NCBI RefSeq assembly: GCF_000620785.1
Contig: NZ_JIAI01000002.1
Span: forward strand, 490,110-554,109
DNA from: Actinospineispora acaciae DSM 45401
GTDB lineage: Bacteria; Actinomycetota; Actinomycetes; Mycobacteriales; Pseudonocardiaceae
Direction of reading: 5' to 3'
DNA: 64,000 nt
The notes beneath the pieces were generated by a model, which was not told where the DNA came from, searched no databases, and saw only the letters and a program-made list of their open reading frames with translations. Positions 35,015-43,535 of this stretch are shown piece by piece. Each line of letters begins with the position of its first letter. Position 1 is the first letter of the stretch. A program made the translations under genes and the position numbers.

Positions 35015-36556
35015 GTGCCCGAGCTGCCGCCGGAGTACCTGGACCCCAACACCCCGCCCGACGTGGTCGTCACGGACCGGGTGCGCCCGCCGATCGAGGA
35101 CCCCACCCTCGGCGAGCCACTCGGTCCGCCCGCGCCGGACCTGCCGTCCGTCCCGGACTCGCCGGCGCGCCGGCTGGTCACCATCGGCGACTCGCTGACC
35201 CACGGCATGATCAGCGGCGCGGTGTTCCGCACCGACCTGTCCTGGCCCGCGCTGGTCGCCGAGAACCTCGGCGCGGGGCCCTTCACGCACCCCACCTACG
35301 CCGGTCCGCTGGACGGCCTGCCGCTCAACCTGGAGACCGTGCTGCGCCAGCTCCAGGACCGCTACGGCGAGGACCTCAACCTGGCCGAACGGATCGGCCT
35401 GCCGGTGACGCTGCAACGGCTGGTCGACGCCAACGAGGACTACTGGGAGCGCGGCGACGGACACCGCCCGCCGCCCACCGACGTCCGCTACGACAACCTG
35501 GGCATCTACGGCTGGGACGTGCGCGACGCGCTGTCCTACTCCGCCGCCCGGGCCACCGCCCGCGCCAACCTCCCCACCCACGACGACCTGCTCGGCGCCA
35601 AGCCGGAGAACGACAACGACATCGCCGCCGCCTCGGTGCTCGCCCCGTTCGGCCCCGATGCCGCCCAGCTCGACGCCGCCGCCCGGCACGGCGCCGACGG
35701 CGGCATCGGCGCGCTGGTGATCATGCTCGGCGCCAACAACGCGCTGGGCTCCGTGATCGACAAGAACCCCCGCTGGTCCGGCCCCGGCTTCGACGACCTG
35801 GACAGCAAGGAGGCGTTCAACGTCTGGCGCCCCAGCCACTTCGCCCAGGAGTACGCCAACCTGGTCGCCGCGCTGCGCCCGATCGCGGCCCGGACCGTGC
35901 TGCTGGCCACCGTCCCGCACGTCACGATCGCGCCCATCGCCAAGGGCATCAACCCGGACAACCCCGGCCAGAAATGGCGCGAAGGCAGCCGCTACTTCCC
36001 CTACTACGTCGACCCCTGGATCGACGAGCGTTCCTTCCGCCCGTCCAAGCACCGCCACCTCACCCACCAGCAGGCGCGCGCGATCGACTCGGCGATCGAC
36101 CAGTTCAACGACACCATCACCGAGGCCGTCCGCCAGGCCCGGCGCGAGGGCCGCGACTGGCAGGTGCTCGACCTGTGCGGCGTCCTGGACGGCCTGAGCT
36201 ACCGCCGCTTCGCCGACGACCCGGCCGCCGCCGCCCGCAACGACTGGCGCCGCTTCGGCATCCCCCCGGCCCTTGCCGACCTGGACACCCGCTTCTTCTC
36301 CTCGGACAAGACCGGCCGCCACGCCGGCGGCCTGTTCGGCCTGGACGGCGTCCACCCGACCACCTGCGGCTACGGCATCGTCGCCCAGGCCGTCCTGGAC
36401 ATCCTCGCCCCCGGCACCACCATCGACTTCGCCGCCCTACGCACCCGCGACACCCTCAACACCCACCCTCCACCCCTCCTGGCGTCCATTTTCGAGCTCC
36501 TGGCCCCCTTCCTAACCTGGTTCGTCTCACCCCCACCGCAACCGCCCCCGGCCTAG
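35015..36556 (+). CDS. SGNH/GDSL-type hydrolase
   Basis: 513 aa, long for the family. Block I TIGDSLTHGM carries Ser60; GANNALG (about residue 242) is block III with Asn; DGVHPTTCGYG (about residue 448) carries the Asp and His of block V. A Pro-rich N-terminus and tail (PPPQPPPA) flank it. No signal peptide is seen, so it seems cytoplasmic or exported by an unseen route. Substrate unknown; such enzymes are esterases or lipases. Start GTG 35015. The stop overlaps the stop of the convergent oxidoreductase gene by 4 bp. Confidence 0.85.
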   Translation: MPELPPEYLDPNTPPDVVVTDRVRPPIEDPTLGEPLGPPAPDLPSVPDSPARRLVTIGDSLTHGMISGAVFRTDLSWPALVAENLGAGPFTHPTYAGPLDGLPLNLETVLRQLQDRYGEDLNLAERIGLPVTLQRLVDANEDYWERGDGHRPPPTDVRYDNLGIYGWDVRDALSYSAARATARANLPTHDDLLGAKPENDNDIAAASVLAPFGPDAAQLDAAARHGADGGIGALVIMLGANNALGSVIDKNPRWSGPGFDDLDSKEAFNVWRPSHFAQEYANLVAALRPIAARTVLLATVPHVTIAPIAKGINPDNPGQKWREGSRYFPYYVDPWIDERSFRPSKHRHLTHQQARAIDSAIDQFNDTITEAVRQARREGRDWQVLDLCGVLDGLSYRRFADDPAAAARNDWRRFGIPPALADLDTRFFSSDKTGRHAGGLFGLDGVHPTTCGYGIVAQAVLDILAPGTTIDFAALRTRDTLNTHPPPLLASIFELLAPFLTWFVSPPPQPPPA

Positions 36557-37515
36557 GGCGCCAACGCCCCCAGCGTCCGCCGGCCGTCCGGATCTCCCTC
36601 GGTGGCCGGGACCAGCGCGATCTCGTCGAGCCCGGCCTCGGAGTAGGCCCGGATGCGGGCACGAACGGCCTCCACGTCACCCACCAACCCAACGGTCTCG
36701 ACCGCCCACCGGGGCAGCGCGGCGAGCAGCTCGGCTCGCGGAGCGCCCTCGTCCGCCAGACGCACCGCGTCGTGCAGCCCGGACTCGAGGAACACCTCCC
36801 GATACCCGCGCACCGTGAGGTACCCGGCGACGCTGCCCAGGATCTGGTCGTACGACTCCGCCGTCGGGTCCACCGCCGCCGGAAGCCACGCGGCCAGCGT
36901 CGGCGCCCGCCGGTTCGCCTGGCTGGCCGCCGCGTCCAGCTTCGCCCGCAGTCCGCGAACCTGCTCCGGCGACACCAGATCGAGCACCATCCGGTCGGCG
37001 TAGCGGGCCGCCACGGCGATCGCCCTGTCGCCGAACGCCGCGACCGTCAAGGGCCCGGTCGGCCCGGCCAGCCGCTGCCGGAACCCGCCGCCCGGCACCA
37101 CCTCGCCGCCCGGCCCGCCGCGCTGATGGTCGAACAGCTCACGCACCCGCGCACTGCACTCCGCGAGCACGGTGGCCACCCGTGCCCGTGACCGCCCGTG
37201 CACGCCCTCCACCACCCGCACGCTGGACGCGCCGAGCGCGACCCCCACCGGCCGCCCGATCACCGCCTCGGCGGACGCGGCGCCGCGCACGATCGTGAGC
37301 GGATCGCGGACCGAGACCGCCACCGGCCCCGCCGTCACCGCTATCCGCTCCGTCCCCAACCCGACCGCCGCGCCGAGCACGAACGAGTCCCAGGTCGGCC
37401 CCTCGCCGAGCCACACCTCCGGATAGCCCAGCCGATCCGCCACCGCCGCCACCCGCAACGCCTCGGCCGGCGCGCTGTCGTCCTCACGGGACGCCGCCAC
37501 CACACTGATCTCCAT
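36553..37515 (-). CDS. Luciferase-like (LLM class) F420-dependent oxidoreductase
   Basis: 320 aa TIM-barrel. MEISVVAASRED starts the barrel; VADRLGYPEVWLGEGPTWD, ERIAVTAGPVAVSVRDPLTIVRGAAS and VGVALGASSVRVVEGVHG are typical. The C-terminal half ends VGDVEAVRARIRAYSEAGLDEIALVPATEGD, as in F420-dependent members of actinobacteria. The ATG at 37515 fits the N-terminal strand. Substrate unknown. It is convergent with the SGNH gene, sharing overlapping stop codons. Confidence 0.88.
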   Translation of the reverse strand: MEISVVAASREDDSAPAEALRVAAVADRLGYPEVWLGEGPTWDSFVLGAAVGLGTERIAVTAGPVAVSVRDPLTIVRGAASAEAVIGRPVGVALGASSVRVVEGVHGRSRARVATVLAECSARVRELFDHQRGGPGGEVVPGGGFRQRLAGPTGPLTVAAFGDRAIAVAARYADRMVLDLVSPEQVRGLRAKLDAAASQANRRAPTLAAWLPAAVDPTAESYDQILGSVAGYLTVRGYREVFLESGLHDAVRLADEGAPRAELLAALPRWAVETVGLVGDVEAVRARIRAYSEAGLDEIALVPATEGDPDGRRTLGALAP

Positions 37516-37607
37516 CCTCGCCACGCTGTCGCGGTGCGCGTTAAGGATCCGTGAGGACCGGCGGTCAACGCCGTCGACGCGGCCCCGGCCGGTGCACACT
37601 CGGTGCC

Positions 37608-37736
37608 ATGAGGATTCCGCCGCAGCGGTTCGCCCCGCTCGCCGGGCGCACGGCCACCATCATGCGGCTGGTCGCGGCGCTCGCGGTCGCGCTCGTCGTC
37701 GGCTGCCCGCTGCTCCTGTGGGGCCTGCCGGCGTAG
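37608..37736 (+). CDS. Possible 42-residue single-pass membrane peptide
   Basis: 42 aa: a basic N-terminus (MRIPPQRFAPLAGRTATIMR) and one hydrophobic helix (LVAALAVALVVGCPLLLWGLPA). The layout fits a small type II membrane protein. The ATG at 37608 has no strong ribosome binding site. It fills a 220-bp space between two oppositely oriented genes and ends 3 bp before the convergent methyltransferase stop. It may not be expressed. Confidence 0.35.
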   Translation: MRIPPQRFAPLAGRTATIMRLVAALAVALVVGCPLLLWGLPA

Positions 37737-37739
37737 GGA

Positions 37740-38564
37740 TCAGGGCTTGCGGGCGACGCCCCCGTACGAGGAGCCCACCGGCTGGGCGCTGCCCACCTCG
37801 GCCGCGTCCGGACGCCACAGCGAACCCGACACCAGCCCGGGCTCCAGCAGCTCCAGGCCGCGGAAGTAGCGGCGGAAGTGGCCGTCGGTGCGCAGGTAGA
37901 AGGCCTGGATGCCGGTCTCGTTGCGGTTCTGGATGCCCTGGCTCACCGCCGCGTCGTTGTCGACCCCGTCGTGGACGAGCAGGTAGCTGCCCGACGGCAC
38001 GGCCGCCATCAACTGGTCGACGATCGAGCACGCCTCGTCGAAGTCGGCGATGTGGCCCAGCAGCCCGAAGAGGATCACCCCGACCGGCTTGTCGAAGTCC
38101 AGCGTCTTCGCGGCCTCGGCGAGGATGAACGCCGGGTCGTGCGCGTCGGCCTCCAGGTAGACGCAGGTGCCCTCCGGGGTGGAGCTGCCCACCCAGGCCT
38201 GGACGTGCGCGCGCACCACCGGGTCGTTGTCGACGTACACCACCCGGGCGTCCGGATGCACGGCCTGGGCGACCTGGTGGGTGTCCGCGAGGTCCGAGGG
38301 CGCGGGCAGGCCGCAGCCGACGTCCAGGAACTGGCGCACCCCGCCCTCGGTGGCCACCGCGTGCACCGCGCGCATCAGGTAGCGCTGCGCCTGGCGGGCC
38401 AGGTTGAAGATCTCCGGGAACGCCGAGGCGAACGCGTCCCCGGTGCTCCGGTCGAGCGGGTAGTTGTCCCGGCCGCCCTGTACGTAGTTCCAGAACCGGG
38501 CGGGGGACGGCCGCTGAAAGTACTCGTCCGCTATCGCCGGCCGTTCTGTCTGTTCCTCGCCCAC
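37740..38564 (-). CDS. S-adenosyl-methyltransferase, DUF574 type (copy 1)
   Basis: 274 aa. The N-terminal ARFWNYVQGGRDNYPLDR motif is diagnostic for the actinobacterial DUF574 family; RQFLDVGCGLPAPSD is the SAM-binding loop, followed by VVYVDNDPVVRAH and LLGHIADFDEA. Substrate unknown; members often lie near regulators and secondary-metabolite genes. The GTG start (GTGGGCGAGGA) is conserved in copy 2 at 42350. The leader of about 50 bp is conserved as well, with a -10-like TAAGGT. No ribosome binding site is seen. It is the close paralogue of the gene at 41508. Confidence 0.9.
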   Translation of the reverse strand: MGEEQTERPAIADEYFQRPSPARFWNYVQGGRDNYPLDRSTGDAFASAFPEIFNLARQAQRYLMRAVHAVATEGGVRQFLDVGCGLPAPSDLADTHQVAQAVHPDARVVYVDNDPVVRAHVQAWVGSSTPEGTCVYLEADAHDPAFILAEAAKTLDFDKPVGVILFGLLGHIADFDEACSIVDQLMAAVPSGSYLLVHDGVDNDAAVSQGIQNRNETGIQAFYLRTDGHFRRYFRGLELLEPGLVSGSLWRPDAAEVGSAQPVGSSYGGVARKP

Positions 38565-38614
38565 GAAACCGTCAAGCTCCCGTCGGGGTCGATCACTTTT
38601 GCGTGCAACCTTAT
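38565..38614 (-). promoter_or_regulatory. Conserved promoter/leader of methyltransferase copy 1
   Basis: On the minus strand this region has TAAGGT (38613-38608, TANNNT type) about 44 bp before the GTG, then GTGATCGACC and CTTGA blocks shared with the region upstream of copy 2 at 42351-42399. The conservation of non-coding sequence suggests shared regulation or a recent duplication that included the promoter. Confidence 0.55.
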
Positions 38615-38683
38615 CGCCATATCCTGCGTCCGGGGCCGGTGTGGCGGCGCCCGGGGTCGTGCCGAGGGACCGGAGGTATCCGT

Positions 38684-39436
38684 GTGACCAGCCCGTCCGG
38701 CGAGAGCGCGGTGCTGCGGTTCACCGGGGTCGGCAAGCGGTTCGACGGCGGGACCGAGGCGTTGGCGGGGGTCGAGCTGGCGGTCGCGCGGCGCGAGTTC
38801 GTCAGCGTGGTCGGGCCGTCCGGGTGCGGCAAGACCACCCTGCTGCGGCTGGCCAGCGGCCTGTCCGCGCCCAGCGAGGGGCGGATCGAGCGGCCGCCGG
38901 AGCGGATCGCGTACGTGTTCCAGGACCCCACCCTGCTGCCCTGGCGCACCGCGCTGCGCAACGTCGAGCTGGTCACCGAGCTGCACCGGATGTCGCGGTC
39001 GGCGCGGCGGGCGCGGGCGCTGGACGCGTTGAAGCGGGTCGGGCTGGACGGGTTCGAGCGGCGGCTGCCCGCGCAGCTCTCCGGCGGGATGCGGATGCGG
39101 GTGTCGCTGGCCAGGGCGCTGGTGATGGAGCCGGAGGTGTTCCTGTTCGACGAGCCGTTCGGCGCGCTGGACGAGATCACCCGGCTGCGGATGCAGGAGG
39201 AGCTGCAGCGGGTGATGGGCGACGGCGGCTTCAGCTCGCTGTTCATCACCCACTCCGTGGCCGAGGCGGTGTTCCTGTCCCACCGGGTGCTGGTGATGTC
39301 CACCCGGCCGGGCCGGATCGTGGCCGAGGTCGAGGTCCCGATCCCGTTCCCCCGGCCGGCCACGCTGCGCTTCGAGCCCGAGTTCGGCCGGCTCGGCGCC
39401 CGGGTGTCCGAGGCGCTGGCCGGGGCGCACCGGTGA
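38684..39436 (+). CDS. ABC transporter ATP-binding protein, nitrate/sulfonate/taurine type
   Basis: 250 aa. Walker A GPSGCGKTT, Q-loop VFQDPTLLPWRTALRNVEL, signature LSGGMRMRVSLARAL, Walker B VFLFDEPFGALD, and H-loop FITHSVAEAVFLSHRV. The LLPWRT Q-loop and FLSHRVLVMSTRPGRI match SsuB/TauB/NrtD importers. GTG 38684 follows GGAGG at 7 bp. It overlaps the permease start by 4 bp (GTGA). The importer's substrate-binding protein is encoded convergently downstream. Confidence 0.93.
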   Translation: MTSPSGESAVLRFTGVGKRFDGGTEALAGVELAVARREFVSVVGPSGCGKTTLLRLASGLSAPSEGRIERPPERIAYVFQDPTLLPWRTALRNVELVTELHRMSRSARRARALDALKRVGLDGFERRLPAQLSGGMRMRVSLARALVMEPEVFLFDEPFGALDEITRLRMQEELQRVMGDGGFSSLFITHSVAEAVFLSHRVLVMSTRPGRIVAEVEVPIPFPRPATLRFEPEFGRLGARVSEALAGAHR

Positions 39437-40311
39437 CCACCACCGACCGCGCCCTCGCGCGGGACGACACCGAACGGGCACCGGCAGGGGAGAACGGGGC
39501 GGGTCGGGGCCGGCTGCGCCCGCTGGCCCGCGCGGTGCTGCCGATACTGGTCACCCTGATCGCGTTCCTGGGCATCTGGCTGGCGGTGAGCTACCTGCTG
39601 CTCACCCCGGACCGCCGGGAGATCCTGGTGCCGCCGCCGCAGCGGGTGCTCACCGAGTCGATCATGCAGTGGTCGCACCTGCGGCCGATGCTGGAGGCGC
39701 TGCTGCTGGACGTTCAGGTGTCCATGCTGGGCCTGCTCATCGCTGCGGTGCTCGGCATCCTCGCCGCGATCGTGATGAGCCAGGCCTGGTGGCTGGAGCG
39801 CAGCATCTACCCGTTCGCGGTGCTGCTGCAGGTGGTGCCGATCCTGGCGATCGTGCCGCTGATCGGGCTGTGGACGAACTACGGCTGGACCGGCCGGGTG
39901 GTGGTGTGCGTGATCATCGCGATCTTCCCGATGATCGCGAACACGCTGTTCGGCATCCACTCGGCGGACCCGGGCGCGCACGAGCTGTTCACCCTGCACG
40001 GGGCCACCCGCTGGCAGCGGCTGACCAAGCTGCAGCTGCCCGCCGCGCTGCCGGCGGTGTTCACCGGGCTGCGGATCTCCTCGGGGCTGTCGGTGATCGG
40101 CGCGCTGGTCGGCGACTTCTTCTTCGTGCAGGGCCAGCCCGGGCTGGGGACGCTGCTGGCCGTCTACATCTCCCGGGTGCAGTCCGCCGACCTGTTCACC
40201 GCGATCCTGCTCAGCACGTTGTACGGCGTGGTGGTGTTCTCCGCGTTCACCGCCCTCGGCTCGGTGGCGCTGCGGTCCTGGTACAGCGGGGCGCAGCGGC
40301 GGCTCAGTTGA
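39433..40311 (+). CDS. ABC transporter permease, nitrate/sulfonate/taurine type
   Basis: 292 aa, six membrane helices after a charged N-terminal tail of about 30 residues. The segment TLHGATRWQRLTKLQLPAALPAVFTGLRI is the EAA-like loop that contacts the ATPase. AVLLQVVPILAIVPLIGLW and GALVGDFFFVQGQPGLGTLL are typical for SsuC/TauC. GTG start overlaps the ATPase stop. Its end overlaps the convergent binding-protein gene by 8 bp, so binding protein and pump are not in one operon. Confidence 0.92.
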   Translation: MTTTDRALARDDTERAPAGENGAGRGRLRPLARAVLPILVTLIAFLGIWLAVSYLLLTPDRREILVPPPQRVLTESIMQWSHLRPMLEALLLDVQVSMLGLLIAAVLGILAAIVMSQAWWLERSIYPFAVLLQVVPILAIVPLIGLWTNYGWTGRVVVCVIIAIFPMIANTLFGIHSADPGAHELFTLHGATRWQRLTKLQLPAALPAVFTGLRISSGLSVIGALVGDFFFVQGQPGLGTLLAVYISRVQSADLFTAILLSTLYGVVVFSAFTALGSVALRSWYSGAQRRLS

Positions 40312-41482
40312 GCTTGACCGCCGGGTTGATGAACCGGTTGGTGGCGATGTCCTCCGCCTTGAGGTTCGGCTTCACGTTGGCTCCCGAGCTCTTCAGGCTC
40401 GGGCTCAGCAGGTCGATGGCGGCCTGCACCCGCGCCGGGTCCATCCCGCCCAGGGCGCCGGTGCTGGGGTCGTTGGCCGCGAGGCGCAGGTCCTTCATGA
40501 CCGTCGCGGCGTGCTGGGCGACCCCGAGGGAGAACGTCCAGCCGGTGTTGAACCTGGCCACGGCGTCGACCATGAGCTGGTTGGTGGGGCCGGGGTTGGT
40601 CAGGTAGTCGAGCTGGGCGCGCTGCAGGATGGGCACGAGCTTGGCCAGGCAGCCGGACAGCGGGCCGAGGTCGGCGGCGCGGACCGAGAGCGGCTCCGGG
40701 TAGACCGGGTAGCCGACGTCGGCGAGCAGCTGGTACTTCACCGGCTTCTTCCAGCTCGGCAGCTCGTGCTGGTAGGTGTAGAGCTCGTTGGTGGCGTAGC
40801 CCTGCTGGGCGATCGTCGGGTCGGTGACGAACCGGGCGGGCGCGCCGGTGTAGCCGGCCTCCACCTGCTCGGGCTTGATCATTCCCTTGCTCACCAGCAT
40901 CGGGGCGAAGTGGCTGTCCTTGGACACCACGACCTTGGCGTTGGAGGCACCGATGTCGGCGATGCCGCGCCACTCCGGGTGGCTGGCCGGGTCCCACATC
41001 AGGATCTGCGGGCTCTTGTTCTGCGGGGCGAACACGGCGGTCATCGGCTGGTTGGCCGAGGTCGCGATCGCCAGGTCGGTGTGCACCCCGCCGAGCGTGA
41101 TCGAGCGGTCCAGGTACATCCGCGCCGGCACGGTGGCGAACCCGATGGCCCCGCCGCCGCTGCGGACCTCCAGCCTGACGCCGGTGTCCTTCCCGGCCGC
41201 GACCAGCGGGCCGGTGACCAGCTTGTGCTCGGCGTCGATGGTGGATCCCGGGCCGAGCAGCTGGTACAGCGACGCGTCGTCCGCGCTGGGCTCCCAGGAG
41301 TTCTGCACGACGATGGTGGCCGGGCAGGCGCCGGCCAGCCGCTCGGACTCCGGCGCCGGCGGCAGCGGCAGCGGGGCGGCGCCCGGCGCGGGAGCCGGCG
41401 TGCTCGAACCTGCGCAGCCGGTCAGGACGGTACCGAGCAAGGCGGCGGCCAGCGCCGACGCGGTTCGAACGGGAAACGACAT
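40304..41482 (-). CDS. ABC transporter substrate-binding lipoprotein (NMT1/SsuA-like)
   Basis: 392 aa. Signal peptide with lipobox LTGC (Cys23) and a Pro-rich linker, then a periplasmic-binding-like domain (ATIVVQNSWEPSADDASLYQLLG, VRSGGGAIGFATVPARMYLD, IADIGASNAKVVVSKDSHFAPMLVSKGMIKPEQVEAGYTGAPARFV). The layout resembles NMT1/SsuA proteins for nitrate, sulfonate or pyrimidine compounds. It is the obvious partner of the ATPase and permease at 38684-40311 but lies on the other strand. The ligand cannot be named. Confidence 0.88.
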   Translation of the reverse strand: MSFPVRTASALAAALLGTVLTGCAGSSTPAPAPGAAPLPLPPAPESERLAGACPATIVVQNSWEPSADDASLYQLLGPGSTIDAEHKLVTGPLVAAGKDTGVRLEVRSGGGAIGFATVPARMYLDRSITLGGVHTDLAIATSANQPMTAVFAPQNKSPQILMWDPASHPEWRGIADIGASNAKVVVSKDSHFAPMLVSKGMIKPEQVEAGYTGAPARFVTDPTIAQQGYATNELYTYQHELPSWKKPVKYQLLADVGYPVYPEPLSVRAADLGPLSGCLAKLVPILQRAQLDYLTNPGPTNQLMVDAVARFNTGWTFSLGVAQHAATVMKDLRLAANDPSTGALGGMDPARVQAAIDLLSPSLKSSGANVKPNLKAEDIATNRFINPAVKLN

Positions 41483-41507
41483 GGATGCACTCCGGAATCT
41501 GTCTCTG

Positions 41508-42350
41508 TCAGGTCTTGCGGGCGACGGCTCCCCAACACGTGATCACCGGGCGCAGCACCCCGACCTCGACCTTTTCCGGTCGCCACCTGGCCGCCAACCC
41601 AATGCCCGGTTCGAGGACTTCCAGCCCTCGGAAGTATGCGCGGAACTGTTCCTCGGTACGCAGGTGGTAGGGCTGGATTCCGGTCGCGTTCCGATTATCG
41701 ATCCCTTGACGGACCGCCCGGTCTTTGTCGACCCCGTCGTGAAGGACCAGATAGCTTCCGGGAACAATCCTGTTCATCAAATGGTCGAGGACGGAACGCG
41801 CCTCGTCGAAGTCGGTGATGTGCCCCAGGATGCCGGAGAGCACCACCGCGACCGGCTCGGACAGGTCCAGCGTCCGGCCGGCCTCGGCGAGGATGCGCTC
41901 CGGTTCGCGGGCGTCGGCCTCGACGTAGCTGCACGCCCCCTCGGGGGTGGAGCTGCGCAGCCAGGCCTGCGTGTGGGCGCGGACCACCTTGTCGTTGTCC
42001 ACGTACACCACCCGGGCGTCGGGGCGCACGCGCTGGGCCACCTCGTGGATGTCGGCCAGGTCGCGGGGGACCGGCAGGCCGCAGCCGACGTCCAGGAACT
42101 GGCGCACACCGCCCTCGGCGGCCACCGCCCGCACCGCGCGCATGAGGAACCGCCGGGCCTGGTCGGCCAGCATGAATATGTCCGGGAATGCCGTCGCGAA
42201 GGCGTCCGCCGCCACCCGGTCGAGCGGATAGTTGTCCCGGCCGCCCTGGAGATAGTTCCAGAACCGAGCGGGCGACGGCGTCCGGAAGTATGCTTCCGGT
42301 AACGCCGCCTCGGGAAGCGGAGCCTGTCCCACCCTCTCATCCTCGCCCAC
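41508..42350 (-). CDS. S-adenosyl-methyltransferase, DUF574 type (copy 2)
   Basis: 280 aa. ARFWNYLQGGRDNYPLDR and RQFLDVGCGLPVPRD are shared almost word for word with copy 1 at 37740, as are VVYVDND, SSTPEG and ILGHITDFDEA. The start GTGGGCGAGGA and the upstream 50 bp are also conserved. It lies 25 bp after the binding-protein gene's start region, on the same strand. The two copies bracket the ABC importer. The substrate is unknown. Confidence 0.9.
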   Translation of the reverse strand: MGEDERVGQAPLPEAALPEAYFRTPSPARFWNYLQGGRDNYPLDRVAADAFATAFPDIFMLADQARRFLMRAVRAVAAEGGVRQFLDVGCGLPVPRDLADIHEVAQRVRPDARVVYVDNDKVVRAHTQAWLRSSTPEGACSYVEADAREPERILAEAGRTLDLSEPVAVVLSGILGHITDFDEARSVLDHLMNRIVPGSYLVLHDGVDKDRAVRQGIDNRNATGIQPYHLRTEEQFRAYFRGLEVLEPGIGLAARWRPEKVEVGVLRPVITCWGAVARKT

Positions 42351-42399
42351 GAAGCATCAAGATTTCGTTCGGGTCGATCACGCTTTCCCGTAACCCTAT
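42351..42399 (-). promoter_or_regulatory. Conserved promoter/leader of methyltransferase copy 2
   Basis: TAGGGT (42398-42393) lies 43 bp before the GTG on the minus strand, the same distance as TAAGGT in copy 1. It is followed by the shared blocks GTGATCGACC, CTTGA and TTCGTGGGCGAG. Confidence 0.55.
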
Positions 42400-42447
42400 C
42401 TTCTTCCGGACGGAAATGTCTTGGCTTATAACACTTCCCGGATTGGA

Positions 42448-42873
42448 TCAGGCGGCGTAGCGGGCGACGGTCTCCGGGTGGATGACGATCCGGACGATGT
42501 CGGAGTCGACCATCTCCCGCAGCGTCGCGGCCTTCTCCGGGTCGGAGAGGTCCCAGTAGCGCGCCCCGAGCCGGGAGGCCAGCTCGCCCGCGCCGTCCGG
42601 CTCGATGGTGACCGTCCCGACGATCGAGATCCACCGCTCCGGCTCGCCGGCGTTGTTCGCCACCAGGATCGAGGCCCTCGGCGAGTCCCGCAGCCGCCGC
42701 ACCTTCGGCGACGTGACGCCGGAGAACAGCTGCACGGTCCCCTCGGGGGTGCTCTCGAACCACACCGGCCGGGTGGTCGGCCACGCCCCGTCGCCGGGTG
42801 CCGCAACGGTGATGAAGCCGAGCCTGGTCTCGGCCAGGAAGGCCCTGTCGTCGTCGGTGAGCACCGCCGTCAT
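42448..42873 (-). CDS. PPOX-class (pyridoxamine-phosphate-oxidase-like) flavoprotein
   Basis: 141 aa. GFITVAAPGDGAWPTTRPVWFEST, GVTSPKVRRLRDSPRASILVANN and RWISIVGTVTIEPDG mark the split beta-barrel FMN/F420-binding fold. Actinobacterial members often use F420 to reduce small molecules; the substrate is unknown. The ATG at 42873 begins the family's N-terminal helix. It is divergent from the XRE-cupin regulator across 71 bp. Confidence 0.88.
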   Translation of the reverse strand: MTAVLTDDDRAFLAETRLGFITVAAPGDGAWPTTRPVWFESTPEGTVQLFSGVTSPKVRRLRDSPRASILVANNAGEPERWISIVGTVTIEPDGAGELASRLGARYWDLSDPEKAATLREMVDSDIVRIVIHPETVARYAA

Positions 42874-42944
42874 GTCCGGATCCTCCGTCGTTAGGGGTTC
42901 GACCTCACGCTACCGGGGCGCCCGGGTCGATTATCGTCACCGGC

Positions 42945-43481
42945 GTGATCGGCCTACGCATCCGCGACCTGCGCACCGCCCGCTCGATGACGGTCACCGA
43001 GCTGGCCAGGGCGGCCGACGTGTCGGTTGGCCTGATCAGCCAGGTGGAGCGGGGGATCAGCGACCCGAGCCTGGAGACGCTGCGGCGCATCGCGCGGGTG
43101 CTGGAGACGCCGCTGTTCAACCTGTTCGCCGAGACGGGTGGCGAGCGGGTGGCGGTGGTGCGCAAGGACGCGCGGATGTTCGTCCGCTCGCCGCGCGGCG
43201 GGATCACCTACCAGCGGCTGTCCTCGGGCAGCGGGAAGATCGAGGTCCTGGAGGGGCGGCTGGATCCCGGCGCGGCGTCCTCGGAGGAGCCGTGGAGCCA
43301 TCCGTCCGAGGAGTGCGTGGTGGTGCTGACCGGCCGGCTGGTCGTCGAGGTGGAGGACGCGCGCCACGAGCTCGCCGAGGGGGACAGCGCGTCCTTCGAC
43401 TCCCGCTCGCCGCACCGCTACCTCAACGAGACGTCCGAGCCGGTGCGCTTCCTGCTCTCCATCACGCCGCCGAGCTACTGA
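42945..43481 (+). CDS. XRE-family regulator with C-terminal cupin domain
   Basis: 178 aa. N-terminal helix-turn-helix (LRTARSMTVTELARAADVSVGLISQVERGISDPSLETLRRIARVL, about 10-55) and a C-terminal cupin (SHPSEECVVVLTGRLVVEVEDARHELAEGDSASFDSRSPHRYLN). This PuuR/SCO-like layout controls amine, amino acid or small-acid catabolism, with the cupin sensing the ligand. GTG 42945. It is followed by a strong hairpin terminator and the permease/symporter operon, which is its most likely target together with the aminotransferase promoter. Confidence 0.92.
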   Translation: MIGLRIRDLRTARSMTVTELARAADVSVGLISQVERGISDPSLETLRRIARVLETPLFNLFAETGGERVAVVRKDARMFVRSPRGGITYQRLSSGSGKIEVLEGRLDPGAASSEEPWSHPSEECVVVLTGRLVVEVEDARHELAEGDSASFDSRSPHRYLNETSEPVRFLLSITPPSY

Positions 43482-43496
43482 CCTGCTTGTTCACCT

Positions 43497-43520
43497 GCCC
43501 GCCCGGCGTCCCGGGCGGGC
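43497..43520. terminator. Bidirectional hairpin terminator
   Basis: A perfect 10-bp GC stem, GCCCGCCCGG and CCGGGCGGGC, with loop CGTC. It sits 15 bp after the XRE-cupin stop and 15 bp before the stop of the convergent barrel gene. No T-run is present. Confidence 0.8.
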
Positions 43521-43535
43521 TCGGCGTTCCTCCTC

